From positions 1,240,001-1,304,000 of the forward strand of contig OY970236.1 of the NCBI GenBank assembly GCA_963714155.1: a stretch of DNA of 64,000 bases. The letters run 5' to 3'. Both the position numbers and the translations under genes were made by a program. The notes beneath the pieces are model-generated. The model saw only the letters and a list, made by a program, of their open reading frames with translations, was not told the DNA's origin and ran no database searches. Of the stretch, positions 24,033 through 32,140 are shown one piece after another. Origin of the DNA: VRUE01 sp963714155 (lineage in GTDB: Bacteria; Actinomycetota; Thermoleophilia; Solirubrobacterales; 70-9). How positions within the stretch are numbered: the stretch's first letter is position 1; each line of letters starts with the position of its first letter.

Positions 24033-25414
24033 TCGAGGTTGCCCGCCGCGCCGTCGAAGCGGCGACCGCCGCCGGCGCGAGCGATGCCGAGGCTTATGCC
24101 GCGGAGGATCAGGGCCGTGAGGTGCGCGCTCACGGCGGCGAGATCGAGAGCCTCAGCGCCGCGACCCAGCGCGGGGTCGGGATTCGCGCCTGGATCGGCA
24201 AGCGGGTCGGCTATGCCTACGGCACCGACCTCTCGCAGGCGGGGGTGACGGCGCTCGCCGGGCGAGCCGCGGAAGCGGCGCGCGCTGCCGACGAGGACGA
24301 GTTCGCGGTGCCTCCCTCTCCCACGGGCACTCCGGTGCGCCCTATCGGTGATATGTCCGGAAAAGGCACACCGGAACCGGAGATTGCGCTCAGCGATCCG
24401 ACGATGACCGAGTGGACACCCGATCAGCTCGCCGAGCTCACCCTTGCGATCGAGGCGGCGGCGCTGGGCGCCGACTCGCGCATTGCGGGGGTCGAGCAGG
24501 CGGTCTACGCCGACTCCGCCGAGAGCATCGCGATCGTCTCTTCGGTTGGCATCGAGGGCGAGTACTCGAGTTCCAGTTGTTACGGCTACGTGCAGGCACT
24601 CGCCGCCGGCGACGACGGCCGTGAGACGGGTCTTGGCTTTGACCTCGGCCGCGGGCCGGCGGCCCTCGAGCCCGCTGCGATCGGACGCGAGGGTGCCGAG
24701 CGCGCAGCGGCGATGATCGGGGCTGGCAAGCCAAAATCCCGCTCTTGTCCGGTGGTGCTCGACCCCACCGTCGCGGCCAGCTTCATCGCCCTGATTGGCA
24801 AAGGACTCGCTGCCAGTGCGGTGCAACGCGGTCGTTCTCCGTTTGCTGAGCGACTCGGCGAGGAGGTGGCCAACGAGGCGCTCTCGCTCCGCGACGACGG
24901 TCTTGATCCCGAGGGCTTTGCCTCGGCCCCGTTCGATGCCGAGGGGGTGCCGCGCCGCAGCAGTGCTCTGATTGAGGCCAGCACCCTGCGCACCTTCCTC
25001 TACGACACTTACACGGCCAACCGAGGCGAGGCGGTCTCAACTGGCAACGCCAGTCGCAGCGGCTATCGCTCGCAGCCCTCGGTCGCGACCTCGAACCTGA
25101 TCGTCGCGCCCGGTGAGCTGGGCTTTGCCGAGCTTTTGGGCGAGGCCGGAGATGGCGTTCTCGTCACCGATGTCGCCGGGCTGCACTCCGGCGTAAATCC
25201 AGTTTCCGGCGTCTTCTCGGTCGGTGCATCCGGCCGCGTGATTCGCGATGGCGAGCTCGCCGAGCCGCTGCGCGAGTTCACGATCGCCAGCGATCTGGTT
25301 TCGATGCTGCGCGCTGTGCGAGCGGTCGGTTCCGATTCCCGCTGGGTGCCTTTCGGCGGCTCGGTGAGGACGCCATCGCTGCTCGTCAGCGAGATGACGG
25401 TCGCGGGATCCTGA
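24029..25414 (+). CDS. tldE: TldE/PmbA-like protease partner subunit
   Basis: 461 residues, homologous to TldD in overall layout but lacking the HExxxH site, as expected of the non-catalytic TldE/PmbA partner. Recognisable parts are GIRAWIGKRVGYAYGTDLS, VVLDPTVAASFIALIGKG, FDAEGVPRRSSALIE, LRTFLYDTYTA and DVAGLHSGVNPVSGVFSVG. The start is TTG inside a TTGA overlap with tldD, so the two chains are translationally coupled in a 1:1 fashion. A ~100-bp gap with the HU promoter follows. Confidence 0.93.
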   Translation: MIEVARRAVEAATAAGASDAEAYAAEDQGREVRAHGGEIESLSAATQRGVGIRAWIGKRVGYAYGTDLSQAGVTALAGRAAEAARAADEDEFAVPPSPTGTPVRPIGDMSGKGTPEPEIALSDPTMTEWTPDQLAELTLAIEAAALGADSRIAGVEQAVYADSAESIAIVSSVGIEGEYSSSSCYGYVQALAAGDDGRETGLGFDLGRGPAALEPAAIGREGAERAAAMIGAGKPKSRSCPVVLDPTVAASFIALIGKGLAASAVQRGRSPFAERLGEEVANEALSLRDDGLDPEGFASAPFDAEGVPRRSSALIEASTLRTFLYDTYTANRGEAVSTGNASRSGYRSQPSVATSNLIVAPGELGFAELLGEAGDGVLVTDVAGLHSGVNPVSGVFSVGASGRVIRDGELAEPLREFTIASDLVSMLRAVRAVGSDSRWVPFGGSVRTPSLLVSEMTVAGS

Positions 25415-25467
25415 GTCGCAAAGCGCTTGAGAGCGCACCCGGCGGCGTCTGACGCCGTGCCCACTGT

Positions 25468-25473
25468 TAGATT
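25468..25473 (+). promoter_or_regulatory. -10 box of the HU gene
   Basis: TAGATT lies about 40 bases before the HU start codon. Unlike most first genes here, this one has a clear Shine-Dalgarno sequence (GGAGGAG), so the transcript has an ordinary leader. Confidence 0.4.
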
Positions 25474-25514
25474 GCCGCCGATTTCAAACCACCCATCGAC
25501 GGAGGAGCTTCGAC

Positions 25515-25793
25515 GTGACTAAGGCTGAGTTTCTGGACCAACTTGCAGGCGACGAGCGGCTTGGCAGCAAGAAAGCGGCCAGTGACGCGGTCGACGCCGT
25601 GCTCGACGCGATCACCGACACGCTGAGTGGCGGCGGCGAAGTCAGCTTCACCGGTTTCGGCAAATTCCACGTCGCCGAGCGCGGCCCGCGCCAGGGCGTC
25701 AACCCACGCACCGGTGAGCGGATCACCATCCCGGGCGGCAAAGTCCCGCGCTTCTCCGCCGGCTCGGCGCTTAAGTCCAAGGTCAAAGGCTGA
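25515..25793 (+). CDS. hup: HU-family DNA-binding protein
   Basis: 92 residues. It is a small dimeric nucleoid protein that bends DNA. It has the N-terminal helical pair (MTKAEFLDQLA... GSKKAASDAVDAVLDAI), the VSFTGFGKFHVAERGPRQG turn, and the arm PRTGERITIPGG with the Pro that intercalates into DNA. It lacks the long Lys/Ala-rich tail of mycobacterial HupB. The start is GTG behind a strong GGAGGAG. Its stop overlaps the presumed pyrF start (CTGA). Confidence 0.93.
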   Translation: MTKAEFLDQLAGDERLGSKKAASDAVDAVLDAITDTLSGGGEVSFTGFGKFHVAERGPRQGVNPRTGERITIPGGKVPRFSAGSALKSKVKG

Positions 25794-26677
25794 GCCAGCA
25801 GCCCTTTGCGGATCGGCTGGCGGCGCTCGTCGAAGAGCGCCGTAGCCAGGTCTGCCTCGGCCTCGACCCGGATCCGTCGAAGCTCTCCGGGTCCGCGCCG
25901 GACGTTCCCACAGCCACGGCCGCCGAGCGGGCGGCCATGGCTGTGGTCGCGCACTGCCGCCTGCTGATCGAGCGAGCAGGGCCAGCCTGTGTGGCGATCA
26001 AGCCGCAGCTCGCCTGCTTCGAGCGCCTGGGCGCGCCGGGGTGGAGCGCCCTCGCCGAGGTTTGCGAGGCCGCCCGCGACGCTGGCCTGCTGGTCATCGC
26101 CGACGGCAAGCGCGGCGACGTACCGGTTACCGCCGCCGCCTACGCCCAGGCCCTGGTCGGCGAGACGCCGACCCCCTGGGGACCGGTCGCCGGGCTGGGT
26201 GCCGACGCCTTCACCACCAATCCGCTGCTCGGCTCAGACGCGCTGGAGCCACTGGTCGAGGCCGCCGCGTTGGCCGGTGCCGGGGTCTTCGCGCTGGTGC
26301 GAACGAGCAATCCCGGTGCGGCCGACATCCAGGACCAACCCACGCCCGAGCAGCCCCTGCACGAGCGCCTCGCGGAACTGGTCGACGGCCTCTCGTCGCG
26401 ACTGCTTGGCTCGGCGGGCCTGAGCGGCATGGGCGCTGTCGTCGGCGCTACCGCTCCCGAGCACATCGAGCGCCTGCGCTCGCTGATGCCGCGATCGATC
26501 TTCCTGATCCCGGGGGTCGGCGCCCAGGGTGGCCGGCCGCAGGCGCTGGGCCCGGCGTTCAGCGCGGGGCCCGCCTCGGCGCTGGTCGCCGCTTCACGGG
26601 GTATTGCCGCGGCGGAGGATCCGGGGGTAGCGGCGGAGAACCTACGCAGTGCGGTTTGGGACGTTTCGACCGCTTAA
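25790..26677 (+). CDS. pyrF: Orotidine 5'-phosphate decarboxylase (type 2), apparently CTG start
   Basis: Catalyses the last step of UMP synthesis, OMP decarboxylation. The catalytic DGKRGDVP motif (IADGKRGDVP) and the N-terminal VCLGLDPDPSK are clear; length and layout match the longer type-2 PyrF of actinobacteria. The LGLDPDP strand lies upstream of the first canonical start (ATG 25937). The only open option is CTG 25790, read SQQPFADRLAAL after the initiator, before an in-frame TAA. That CTG forms a CTGA overlap with the HU stop, the same geometry as the other NTGA junctions here. With it the protein has 295 residues. Confidence 0.88.
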   Translation: MSQQPFADRLAALVEERRSQVCLGLDPDPSKLSGSAPDVPTATAAERAAMAVVAHCRLLIERAGPACVAIKPQLACFERLGAPGWSALAEVCEAARDAGLLVIADGKRGDVPVTAAAYAQALVGETPTPWGPVAGLGADAFTTNPLLGSDALEPLVEAAALAGAGVFALVRTSNPGAADIQDQPTPEQPLHERLAELVDGLSSRLLGSAGLSGMGAVVGATAPEHIERLRSLMPRSIFLIPGVGAQGGRPQALGPAFSAGPASALVAASRGIAAAEDPGVAAENLRSAVWDVSTA

Positions 26678-26734
26678 AACCGCTCTGACCGTATATACGA
26701 TCTGCTGCCCCCATCCGTTCCCCACTCACGTTCA

Positions 26735-27052
26735 ATGAACAAGCGCTCCTCAGCCTCCGCCCGGGTTCTCGCGGTGACCGCCCTGGTCATCGCCTTCGTG
26801 ATCGCGGTCATCGCGATCGGCGCTGCCCTGGGTGGAGACGACTCGAGCGACTCGGGCACGGGCAAACACGGCGGCAAGGCCACCCACAAGACACATCCCA
26901 AACAGGTTCCCGCCACCTACGAAGTGAAGAGCGGCGACACCTTGATCGCGATCGCACACCGAATGGGCATCTCGGTCAGGCAGATCGAAGCACTCAACCC
27001 GGAAGTCGATCCGCAGATCCTCGTTGCCGGCGAGCAGTTGAAGCTGCGCTGA
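26735..27052 (+). CDS. LysM-domain membrane-anchored protein
   Basis: 105 residues. A single membrane anchor covers about 11-32, followed by a Gly/Lys/His-rich linker. One C-terminal LysM domain lies at about 58-103 (YEVKSGDTLIAIAHRMGISVRQIEALNP... LVAGEQLKL). LysM binds peptidoglycan GlcNAc, so the protein probably tethers to the cell wall. It is set 83 bp before a D,D-carboxypeptidase gene, consistent with wall metabolism. A -10-like TACGAT lies at 26696-26701. Confidence 0.85.
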   Translation: MNKRSSASARVLAVTALVIAFVIAVIAIGAALGGDDSSDSGTGKHGGKATHKTHPKQVPATYEVKSGDTLIAIAHRMGISVRQIEALNPEVDPQILVAGEQLKLR

Positions 27053-27057
27053 GGCGA

Positions 27058-27111
27058 GCGCAAAATCACCACGGTGGCAGCCGGGTATTCGAATCCGTGG
27101 TGATTTTGCGC
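27058..27111 (+). terminator. Perfect 17-bp inverted repeat between the LysM gene and the carboxypeptidase
   Basis: GCGCAAAATCACCACGG (27058-27074) pairs fully with CCGTGGTGATTTTGCGC (27095-27111) around a 20-base loop. It starts six bases after the LysM stop and ends eight bases before the next ATG. It may terminate the LysM transcript; if read through, it would sit directly on the downstream start. Confidence 0.55.
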
Positions 27112-27119
27112 GAAGCCCC

Positions 27120-28325
27120 ATGATGTTTGCGCGAACCCCTCCGACGTTCGGCCGACGCCGTGCCGTCCTGCTTGTAGCGACCCTTGTTGCGCTGGTCTTC
27201 CCGGCCGGGACTACCGCCAAGGGCCCGCCGGTGGATGCACACGCCTGGGCGCTGATCGATGCCCGCAGCGGCGACGTCCTCGTCTCCCACGCCGGCGCGC
27301 GTCACCTCCTGATCGCCAGCACGACCAAGTTGATGACCGCCTACGTGGCGCTGCGTGAGCTGCCGCTCGACCGCATAGTTCGCGCAGCCCCGTACGAAGC
27401 CGAATACGGCGAGTCGTTGCTGGAACTGCGCCCCGGGCAGCAGATCAGCGTGCGCGACCTGCTCTACGGGCTGATCTTGCGCAGCGGCAACGACGCCGCC
27501 TATGACCTTGCGCTCGCTGCGGCCGGCACGGAGCAGCGCTTCGTCGCCGAGATGAACCGCTATGCCGCCGCGATCGGCCTCGCCGACACCCACTACGCCA
27601 ACCCGATCGGGCTCGACCAGCGTGGCAACTACTCGAGCGCGCGGGACCTGGCAACTCTGGCCCAACGGCTGCTGCGCAATCGTGCCTTTGCCCGCATCGC
27701 CGACTCGCGCAGCGCGCGGCTGCGCAGTCTGCGTCCAGCGCGGACGATCGAAACCCTCAACGACCTTCTCTACGACGCGCCCTGGACGACGGGGGTGAAG
27801 ACCGGCCACACCTTCGGCGCCGCCTACGTCCTCGTCGGCGCGGGCCAGCGTCGGGGAACCGATCTGATCTCGGTCGTGATCGGCGCTCCGACCGAGACCG
27901 AACGCGATCTCGCCAGCCTGCGCCTGCTCGAATACGGCTTCTCGCTCTACCGAGAGCGAACGCCGGTTGTCAGAGGAAAGTCGCTGGCCTCGGCCTCGAT
28001 TCGCTACAGCGGCGGCGAGCTGCCGCTGCGCGCCGCCCGCTCGATCACCGTCGGCCTGCGCCCCGATCAGCGCCTGAGCGTCACCACACGGGCGCCGAGC
28101 GAGGTCGAGGGACCGATCAAGCGGGGTGCCTCGCTGGGCAGGGCGACGGTCTATGTAGATGGCAAGCGGGCGGCCTCGGTGCCGCTGCGAGCCGGGCGCG
28201 CGGTGGAGGAGGCGAGCCTGCTCGAGCGCGCGGCCAGCTTCCTCGGCGACGACAAGATTCCCGTCGGCATCGCGCTTTGCGTGATACTGCTCGGAGCAGT
28301 GCTCCTGAGGCGCTTCTCACGATGA
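27120..28325 (+). CDS. D-alanyl-D-alanine carboxypeptidase (PBP5/DacF type)
   Basis: 401 residues. A serine peptidase that trims the terminal D-Ala of peptidoglycan stem peptides. A signal peptide lies at about 1-36. The three active-site motifs are ASTTKLM (SxxK, nucleophile Ser near residue 64), RSGNDAAYD (SxN) and TGVKTGHTF (KTG). A C-terminal membrane segment (PVGIALCVILLGAVLL) suggests that it is anchored on both ends. The start is ATG 27120 directly after the hairpin; ATG 27123 is equivalent. It overlaps the kinase gene as ATGA. Confidence 0.92.
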   Translation: MMFARTPPTFGRRRAVLLVATLVALVFPAGTTAKGPPVDAHAWALIDARSGDVLVSHAGARHLLIASTTKLMTAYVALRELPLDRIVRAAPYEAEYGESLLELRPGQQISVRDLLYGLILRSGNDAAYDLALAAAGTEQRFVAEMNRYAAAIGLADTHYANPIGLDQRGNYSSARDLATLAQRLLRNRAFARIADSRSARLRSLRPARTIETLNDLLYDAPWTTGVKTGHTFGAAYVLVGAGQRRGTDLISVVIGAPTETERDLASLRLLEYGFSLYRERTPVVRGKSLASASIRYSGGELPLRAARSITVGLRPDQRLSVTTRAPSEVEGPIKRGASLGRATVYVDGKRAASVPLRAGRAVEEASLLERAASFLGDDKIPVGIALCVILLGAVLLRRFSR

Positions 28326-29278
28326 TCCTCACCGTCACGCTCAACGCCGCGATCGACCGCACTGTCGCGGTACCCAACTTCCGTCTCGGCCACCGCCACC
28401 GGGCGGTCGAGAGCCGCACCGTTGCCGGCGGCAAGGGGATCAACGTGGCGCGGGCGCTAAAGCTGCTCGGTCGTCCCGTGATCGCCACCGGCTTCTCCGG
28501 CGGCCCCACCGGCAACAGGCTGCTCGAACAGCTGCGCCTGGAAGCGGTGCTGACCGACTTCACCCGGATCGCCGCCGAGACCCGGATCAACCTCGCGGTG
28601 ATCGATCCGACCTCCGGCGAGCAGACCGAGATCAACGAGCGCGGCCCGGCGGTCAGCCCGGAGGAGGTCGAGTCCTTCGTCGCCCGCCTGCGCTATCTCG
28701 CCGATGGCGCCAGACTCTGCGTCCTTGCCGGCACCCTGCCGCCCGGTGCCGGCGACGATCTCTACGCGCGCCTGGTCAAGGACCTCGCCGATCGCGGCGT
28801 GCCGGTAGTGCTCGACGCCGAGGGCAGCGCGATGCTGGCCGGCCTGCGCGCCGGCGCCTCGATCGTCACCCCGAACGAGCGCGAGGCCGAGGAGCTGGTC
28901 GGCCAGGAGTTCGCCGATCGCGACGACCTCGTCCAGGGCCTCTCGGAGCTGGTCCGCCTCGGCGCCGGCGAGGCGGCGATCACTCGCCCCGATGGCTGCG
29001 TCGCGGCGATCGGCGAAGGCTCCGAGCGGCGCTTCCTCGAGGTGCGGACCGAGCCGCTGGACCCGGTCTCCACGGTTGGCTCCGGCGACGCTTTCCTCGC
29101 CGGCTACGTTGCCGCCCGCTACGACGGCAAGCCGGCCGACGAGTGCCTCGCCTACGGAGTTGCCTGCGGCGCCGAGTCGACCCAGCATTTCGGCGCCGGC
29201 ACCGTCGACCGAAATCAGGTCGAGCGCCTCCTCGGTGAGGTCCACGTCCAGGATTTGGAGGTCCCCGCCGAAGTGTAG
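28322..29278 (+). CDS. PfkB-family sugar kinase, 1-phosphofructokinase-like
   Basis: 318 residues of the ribokinase/PfkB fold. It begins MILTVTLNAAIDRTV as in FruK/LacC/PfkB-type hexose-phosphate kinases, with the Gly-rich GGKGINVARALKLLG, NEREAEELVG and the C-terminal anion-hole/catalytic-base motif TVGSGDAFLAGY. It phosphorylates a sugar phosphate, most likely fructose-1-phosphate, fructose-6-phosphate or tagatose-6-phosphate; no PTS genes are nearby to decide. The start is ATG in an ATGA overlap with the carboxypeptidase. Confidence 0.87.
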   Translation: MILTVTLNAAIDRTVAVPNFRLGHRHRAVESRTVAGGKGINVARALKLLGRPVIATGFSGGPTGNRLLEQLRLEAVLTDFTRIAAETRINLAVIDPTSGEQTEINERGPAVSPEEVESFVARLRYLADGARLCVLAGTLPPGAGDDLYARLVKDLADRGVPVVLDAEGSAMLAGLRAGASIVTPNEREAEELVGQEFADRDDLVQGLSELVRLGAGEAAITRPDGCVAAIGEGSERRFLEVRTEPLDPVSTVGSGDAFLAGYVAARYDGKPADECLAYGVACGAESTQHFGAGTVDRNQVERLLGEVHVQDLEVPAEV

Positions 29279-29311
29279 GCTGGGGTCTCAACGCCACCCT
29301 GGAGGACCTAA

Positions 29312-30517
29312 TTGGAGATCGACATAGGTCGAGGCAAGAAGGGGCGGCGCGCCTACGGATTCGATGACATCGCGATCGTTCCGTCGCGCCGCACCCGCGA
29401 CCCCGACGACATTGACATCAGCTGGACCCTTGGCCCCTACCGTTTTGAGCTGCCGCTGGTCGCGTCGGCGATGGACGGCGTGGTCAGCCCCGACACCGCC
29501 GTGCTCGTCAACGAGCTGGGTGGCCTCGGAGTGCTCAACCTGGAGGGGATCTGGACCCGCTTCGAGGACGCCGAGGAACGGCTGGAGCAGATCGCCGCGG
29601 CGCCCAAGCACGAAGCGACCCGGCTGATGCAGGAGATCTACGCCGAGCCGGTCAAGTCGGAGCTGATCGGTCAGCGGATCGCCGAGATCAAGGCGCGCGG
29701 GGCCGTCGCCTGCGGCTCGCTGACGCCGCAGAAAGTGCGCGAGCACTACGAGGTCGCGGTCGAGGCCGGGATCGACATCCTCGTCATCCAGGGCACAGTG
29801 ATTTCGGCCGAACACGTCTCGACCACGGTCGAGCCACTCAACCTCAAGGAGTTCATCGCCGAGGTGCCGGTGCCGACAGTGGTCGGCGGCTGCGCCTCCT
29901 ACTCGACCGGCCTGCACCTGATGCGCACCGGCGCAGTCGGGGTCCTGGTCGGGGTCGGTCCCGGCGCCGCTTGCACCACCCGCGGCGTGCTCGGCATCGG
30001 CGTGCCGCAGGCGACCGCGATCGCCGACGTGGCGGCAGCTCGCTCGCAGCACATGCTCGAGACCGGCGAGTACGTCAACGTGATTGCCGACGGCGGCATG
30101 CGCACCGGCGGCGACGTCTCCAAGGCGATCGCCTGCGGGGCGGACTCGGTGATGGTCGGCTCGCCGCTGGCCCGCGCCAAGGAGGCGCCGGGTCGCGGCT
30201 ATCACTGGGGGATGGCGACTTTCCATCCCTCGCTGCCGCGCGGCACCCGCGTGACTACCAGGCAGGACGGGACGCTGGAGGAAATCCTCCTCGGCCCAGC
30301 CCAGGAGAACGATGGCACCTTCAACCTGATGGGAGCGCTGAAGACCTCGATGGCCACCTGCGGCTACGAGGACATTCGCTCCTTCCAGCGGGCCGAGGTG
30401 ATGGTCGCTCCGGCGCTGATGAGCGAGGGCAAGAAGCTCCAGAACGAGCAGTCGGTCGGCATGGGGTCCAACGGGCGCGCAGCGGTCTCCGCTGGTGTTG
30501 GAGTCGCCGACGACTGA
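29312..30517 (+). CDS. GuaB3-family IMP dehydrogenase-related protein
   Basis: 401 residues. A (beta/alpha)8 barrel of the IMPDH/GMP reductase superfamily without the CBS pair; this shorter form, GuaB3, is characteristic of actinobacteria. Visible are the N-terminal YGFDDIAIVPSRRTRDPDDI, the Cys loop GPGAACTTRGVLGIGVPQ, and NVIADGGMRTGGDVSKAIA. The start is TTG 29312 with GGAGGA upstream; TAGGCT near 29276 is a possible -10. guaA overlaps it by 23 bp, supporting a role in guanine nucleotide supply. Its exact reaction in this lineage is less certain than for GuaB. Confidence 0.9.
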   Translation: MEIDIGRGKKGRRAYGFDDIAIVPSRRTRDPDDIDISWTLGPYRFELPLVASAMDGVVSPDTAVLVNELGGLGVLNLEGIWTRFEDAEERLEQIAAAPKHEATRLMQEIYAEPVKSELIGQRIAEIKARGAVACGSLTPQKVREHYEVAVEAGIDILVIQGTVISAEHVSTTVEPLNLKEFIAEVPVPTVVGGCASYSTGLHLMRTGAVGVLVGVGPGAACTTRGVLGIGVPQATAIADVAAARSQHMLETGEYVNVIADGGMRTGGDVSKAIACGADSVMVGSPLARAKEAPGRGYHWGMATFHPSLPRGTRVTTRQDGTLEEILLGPAQENDGTFNLMGALKTSMATCGYEDIRSFQRAEVMVAPALMSEGKKLQNEQSVGMGSNGRAAVSAGVGVADD

Positions 30518-32081
30518 GGCCGGTGCCTCCGAGGTACCGGCCCAGGCCTCCGAGGAGGTTCTCGTCCTCGACTTCGGGGGGCAGTACTCGCAGCTGATCG
30601 CGCGGCGGATACGCGAGTGCGGCGTTTTCGCCGAGCTGCTGCCCTCGACCACCTCGGTGGAGAAGATCCGCGAGCGCCGGCCCAAGGGGCTGGTGCTCTC
30701 CGGCGGGCCGGCCTCGGTCTACGAGGCCGGCGCCCCGGCCTTCCCGACCGAGCTGCTCGATCTCGAGATCCCGATGCTGGGCATCTGTTACGGGATGCAG
30801 GCGATGGTCCAGGCTCTCGGTGGCCGGGTCGAGGCGGCCGAGGCGGGCGAGTTCGGCCGCACCGATCTCGTCCTCCGCGACGGTGGTGGGCGGCTGCTCG
30901 CCGGCCTGCCGGAGGAGCAGCACTGTTGGATGAGCCACCGCGATGCGGTCTTCGAGCCACCGGAGGGCTTCACCGCCCTGGCTTCGAGCCCCGGCTCGCC
31001 GGTGGCCGCCTGCGAGTACCCCGACCGCGGTCTCTACGGCATCCAGTTCCACCCCGAGGTTGTCCACACCCCTTACGGCACCGAGATCCTCACCCGCTTC
31101 CTGCGCGACGTCGCCGGCTGCGTCGAGCAGTGGTCACCGCAGTCGGTAATCGCCGAACAGGTGACGAAGATCCAGGCGCAGGTGGGGGAGGGGCGGGTGA
31201 TCTGCGGCCTCTCCGGCGGCGTCGATTCCTCGGTCGCGGCGCTGCTCGTCCACAAGGCGATCGGCGAGCAGCTGACCTGCGTCTTCGTCGACCACGGCCT
31301 GATGCGGCTGAACGAGGCCGAGCAGGTCGTTGCCGCCTTCGAGCAGTTCGGCATCCCGCTGGTCCACGTCGAGGCCGAGCAGCGCTTCCTCGACAAGCTG
31401 GCCGGGCAGGACGAGCCCGAGCGCAAGCGCAAGATCATCGGCGGCGAGTTCATCCGCGTCTTCGAGGAGGAGGCGGCCAAGCTCGAGGACGCCGCCTACC
31501 TGGTCCAGGGCACGCTCTACTCCGACGTGATCGAGTCCGGCGGCAGCGACAACGCGGCGACGATCAAGTCCCACCACAACGTCGGCGGCCTGCCCGACGA
31601 CCTCGAGTTCGAGCTGGTCGAGCCGCTGCGGATGCTGTTCAAGGACGAGGTTCGCGCCGTCGGCGCCGAGCTCGGCCTGCCCGAGCGAATGGTCTGGCGC
31701 CAGCCCTTCCCGGGCCCCGGCCTGGCGATCCGCATCGTCGGCGGCGAGGTCAACAAAGAGCGGCTCGACATCCTCCGCGCCGCCGACGCGATCCTGCAGG
31801 AAGAGATCCGTGCCGCCGACCTCTACCGCCAGCTCTGGCAATCCTTCTGCGTCCTGCCCGTCGTCCGCTCGGTTGGCGTGCAGGGAGACGGCCGCACCTA
31901 CGCCTACCCGATCGTGATCCGCGCGGTCACCTCCGACGACGCGATGACCGCCGACTGGGCGCGCCTGCCCTACGACTTGCTGGAGAAAGTCTCCAACCGC
32001 ATCATCAACGAGATCACCGAAGTCAACCGTGTGGCGCTAGACATTTCTTCGAAGCCGCCGGCCACGATCGAGTGGGAGTAA
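30495..32081 (+). CDS. guaA: GMP synthase (glutamine-hydrolysing)
   Basis: 528 residues. Converts XMP to GMP using glutamine and ATP. An N-terminal class-I amidotransferase domain carries GICYGMQAM (nucleophile Cys) and GIQFHPEVVHT (His, Glu). The ATP-pyrophosphatase P-loop CGLSGGVDSSVAALL lies near residue 237, and the C-terminal dimerisation domain ends NEVNRVALDISSKPPATIEWE-like. The start is GTG within the end of guaB3. A two-part hairpin follows the stop. Confidence 0.96.
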   Translation: MLESPTTEAGASEVPAQASEEVLVLDFGGQYSQLIARRIRECGVFAELLPSTTSVEKIRERRPKGLVLSGGPASVYEAGAPAFPTELLDLEIPMLGICYGMQAMVQALGGRVEAAEAGEFGRTDLVLRDGGGRLLAGLPEEQHCWMSHRDAVFEPPEGFTALASSPGSPVAACEYPDRGLYGIQFHPEVVHTPYGTEILTRFLRDVAGCVEQWSPQSVIAEQVTKIQAQVGEGRVICGLSGGVDSSVAALLVHKAIGEQLTCVFVDHGLMRLNEAEQVVAAFEQFGIPLVHVEAEQRFLDKLAGQDEPERKRKIIGGEFIRVFEEEAAKLEDAAYLVQGTLYSDVIESGGSDNAATIKSHHNVGGLPDDLEFELVEPLRMLFKDEVRAVGAELGLPERMVWRQPFPGPGLAIRIVGGEVNKERLDILRAADAILQEEIRAADLYRQLWQSFCVLPVVRSVGVQGDGRTYAYPIVIRAVTSDDAMTADWARLPYDLLEKVSNRIINEITEVNRVALDISSKPPATIEWE

Positions 32082-32084
32082 CGC

Positions 32085-32131
32085 TTCCGGTGCGCTTTAT
32101 GTGGCCATAGGCCACAAAAGGCGCACCGGAA
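32085..32131 (+). terminator. Bipartite hairpin after guaA
   Basis: The outer stem TTCCGGTGCGC (32085-32095) / GCGCACCGGAA (32121-32131) is perfect over 11 bp. It encloses a second perfect stem GTGGCC / GGCCAC (32101-32106, 32110-32115) with loop ATA. It starts four bases after the guaA stop and probably ends that transcript. Confidence 0.55.
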
Positions 32132-32140
32132 CGGACGCCG

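Noticed and set aside
25443..25457. Hairpin CGGCGT-CTG-ACGCCG after tldE as a terminator
   Set aside because: Only six base pairs with a three-base loop in very GC-rich DNA; this is expected by chance.
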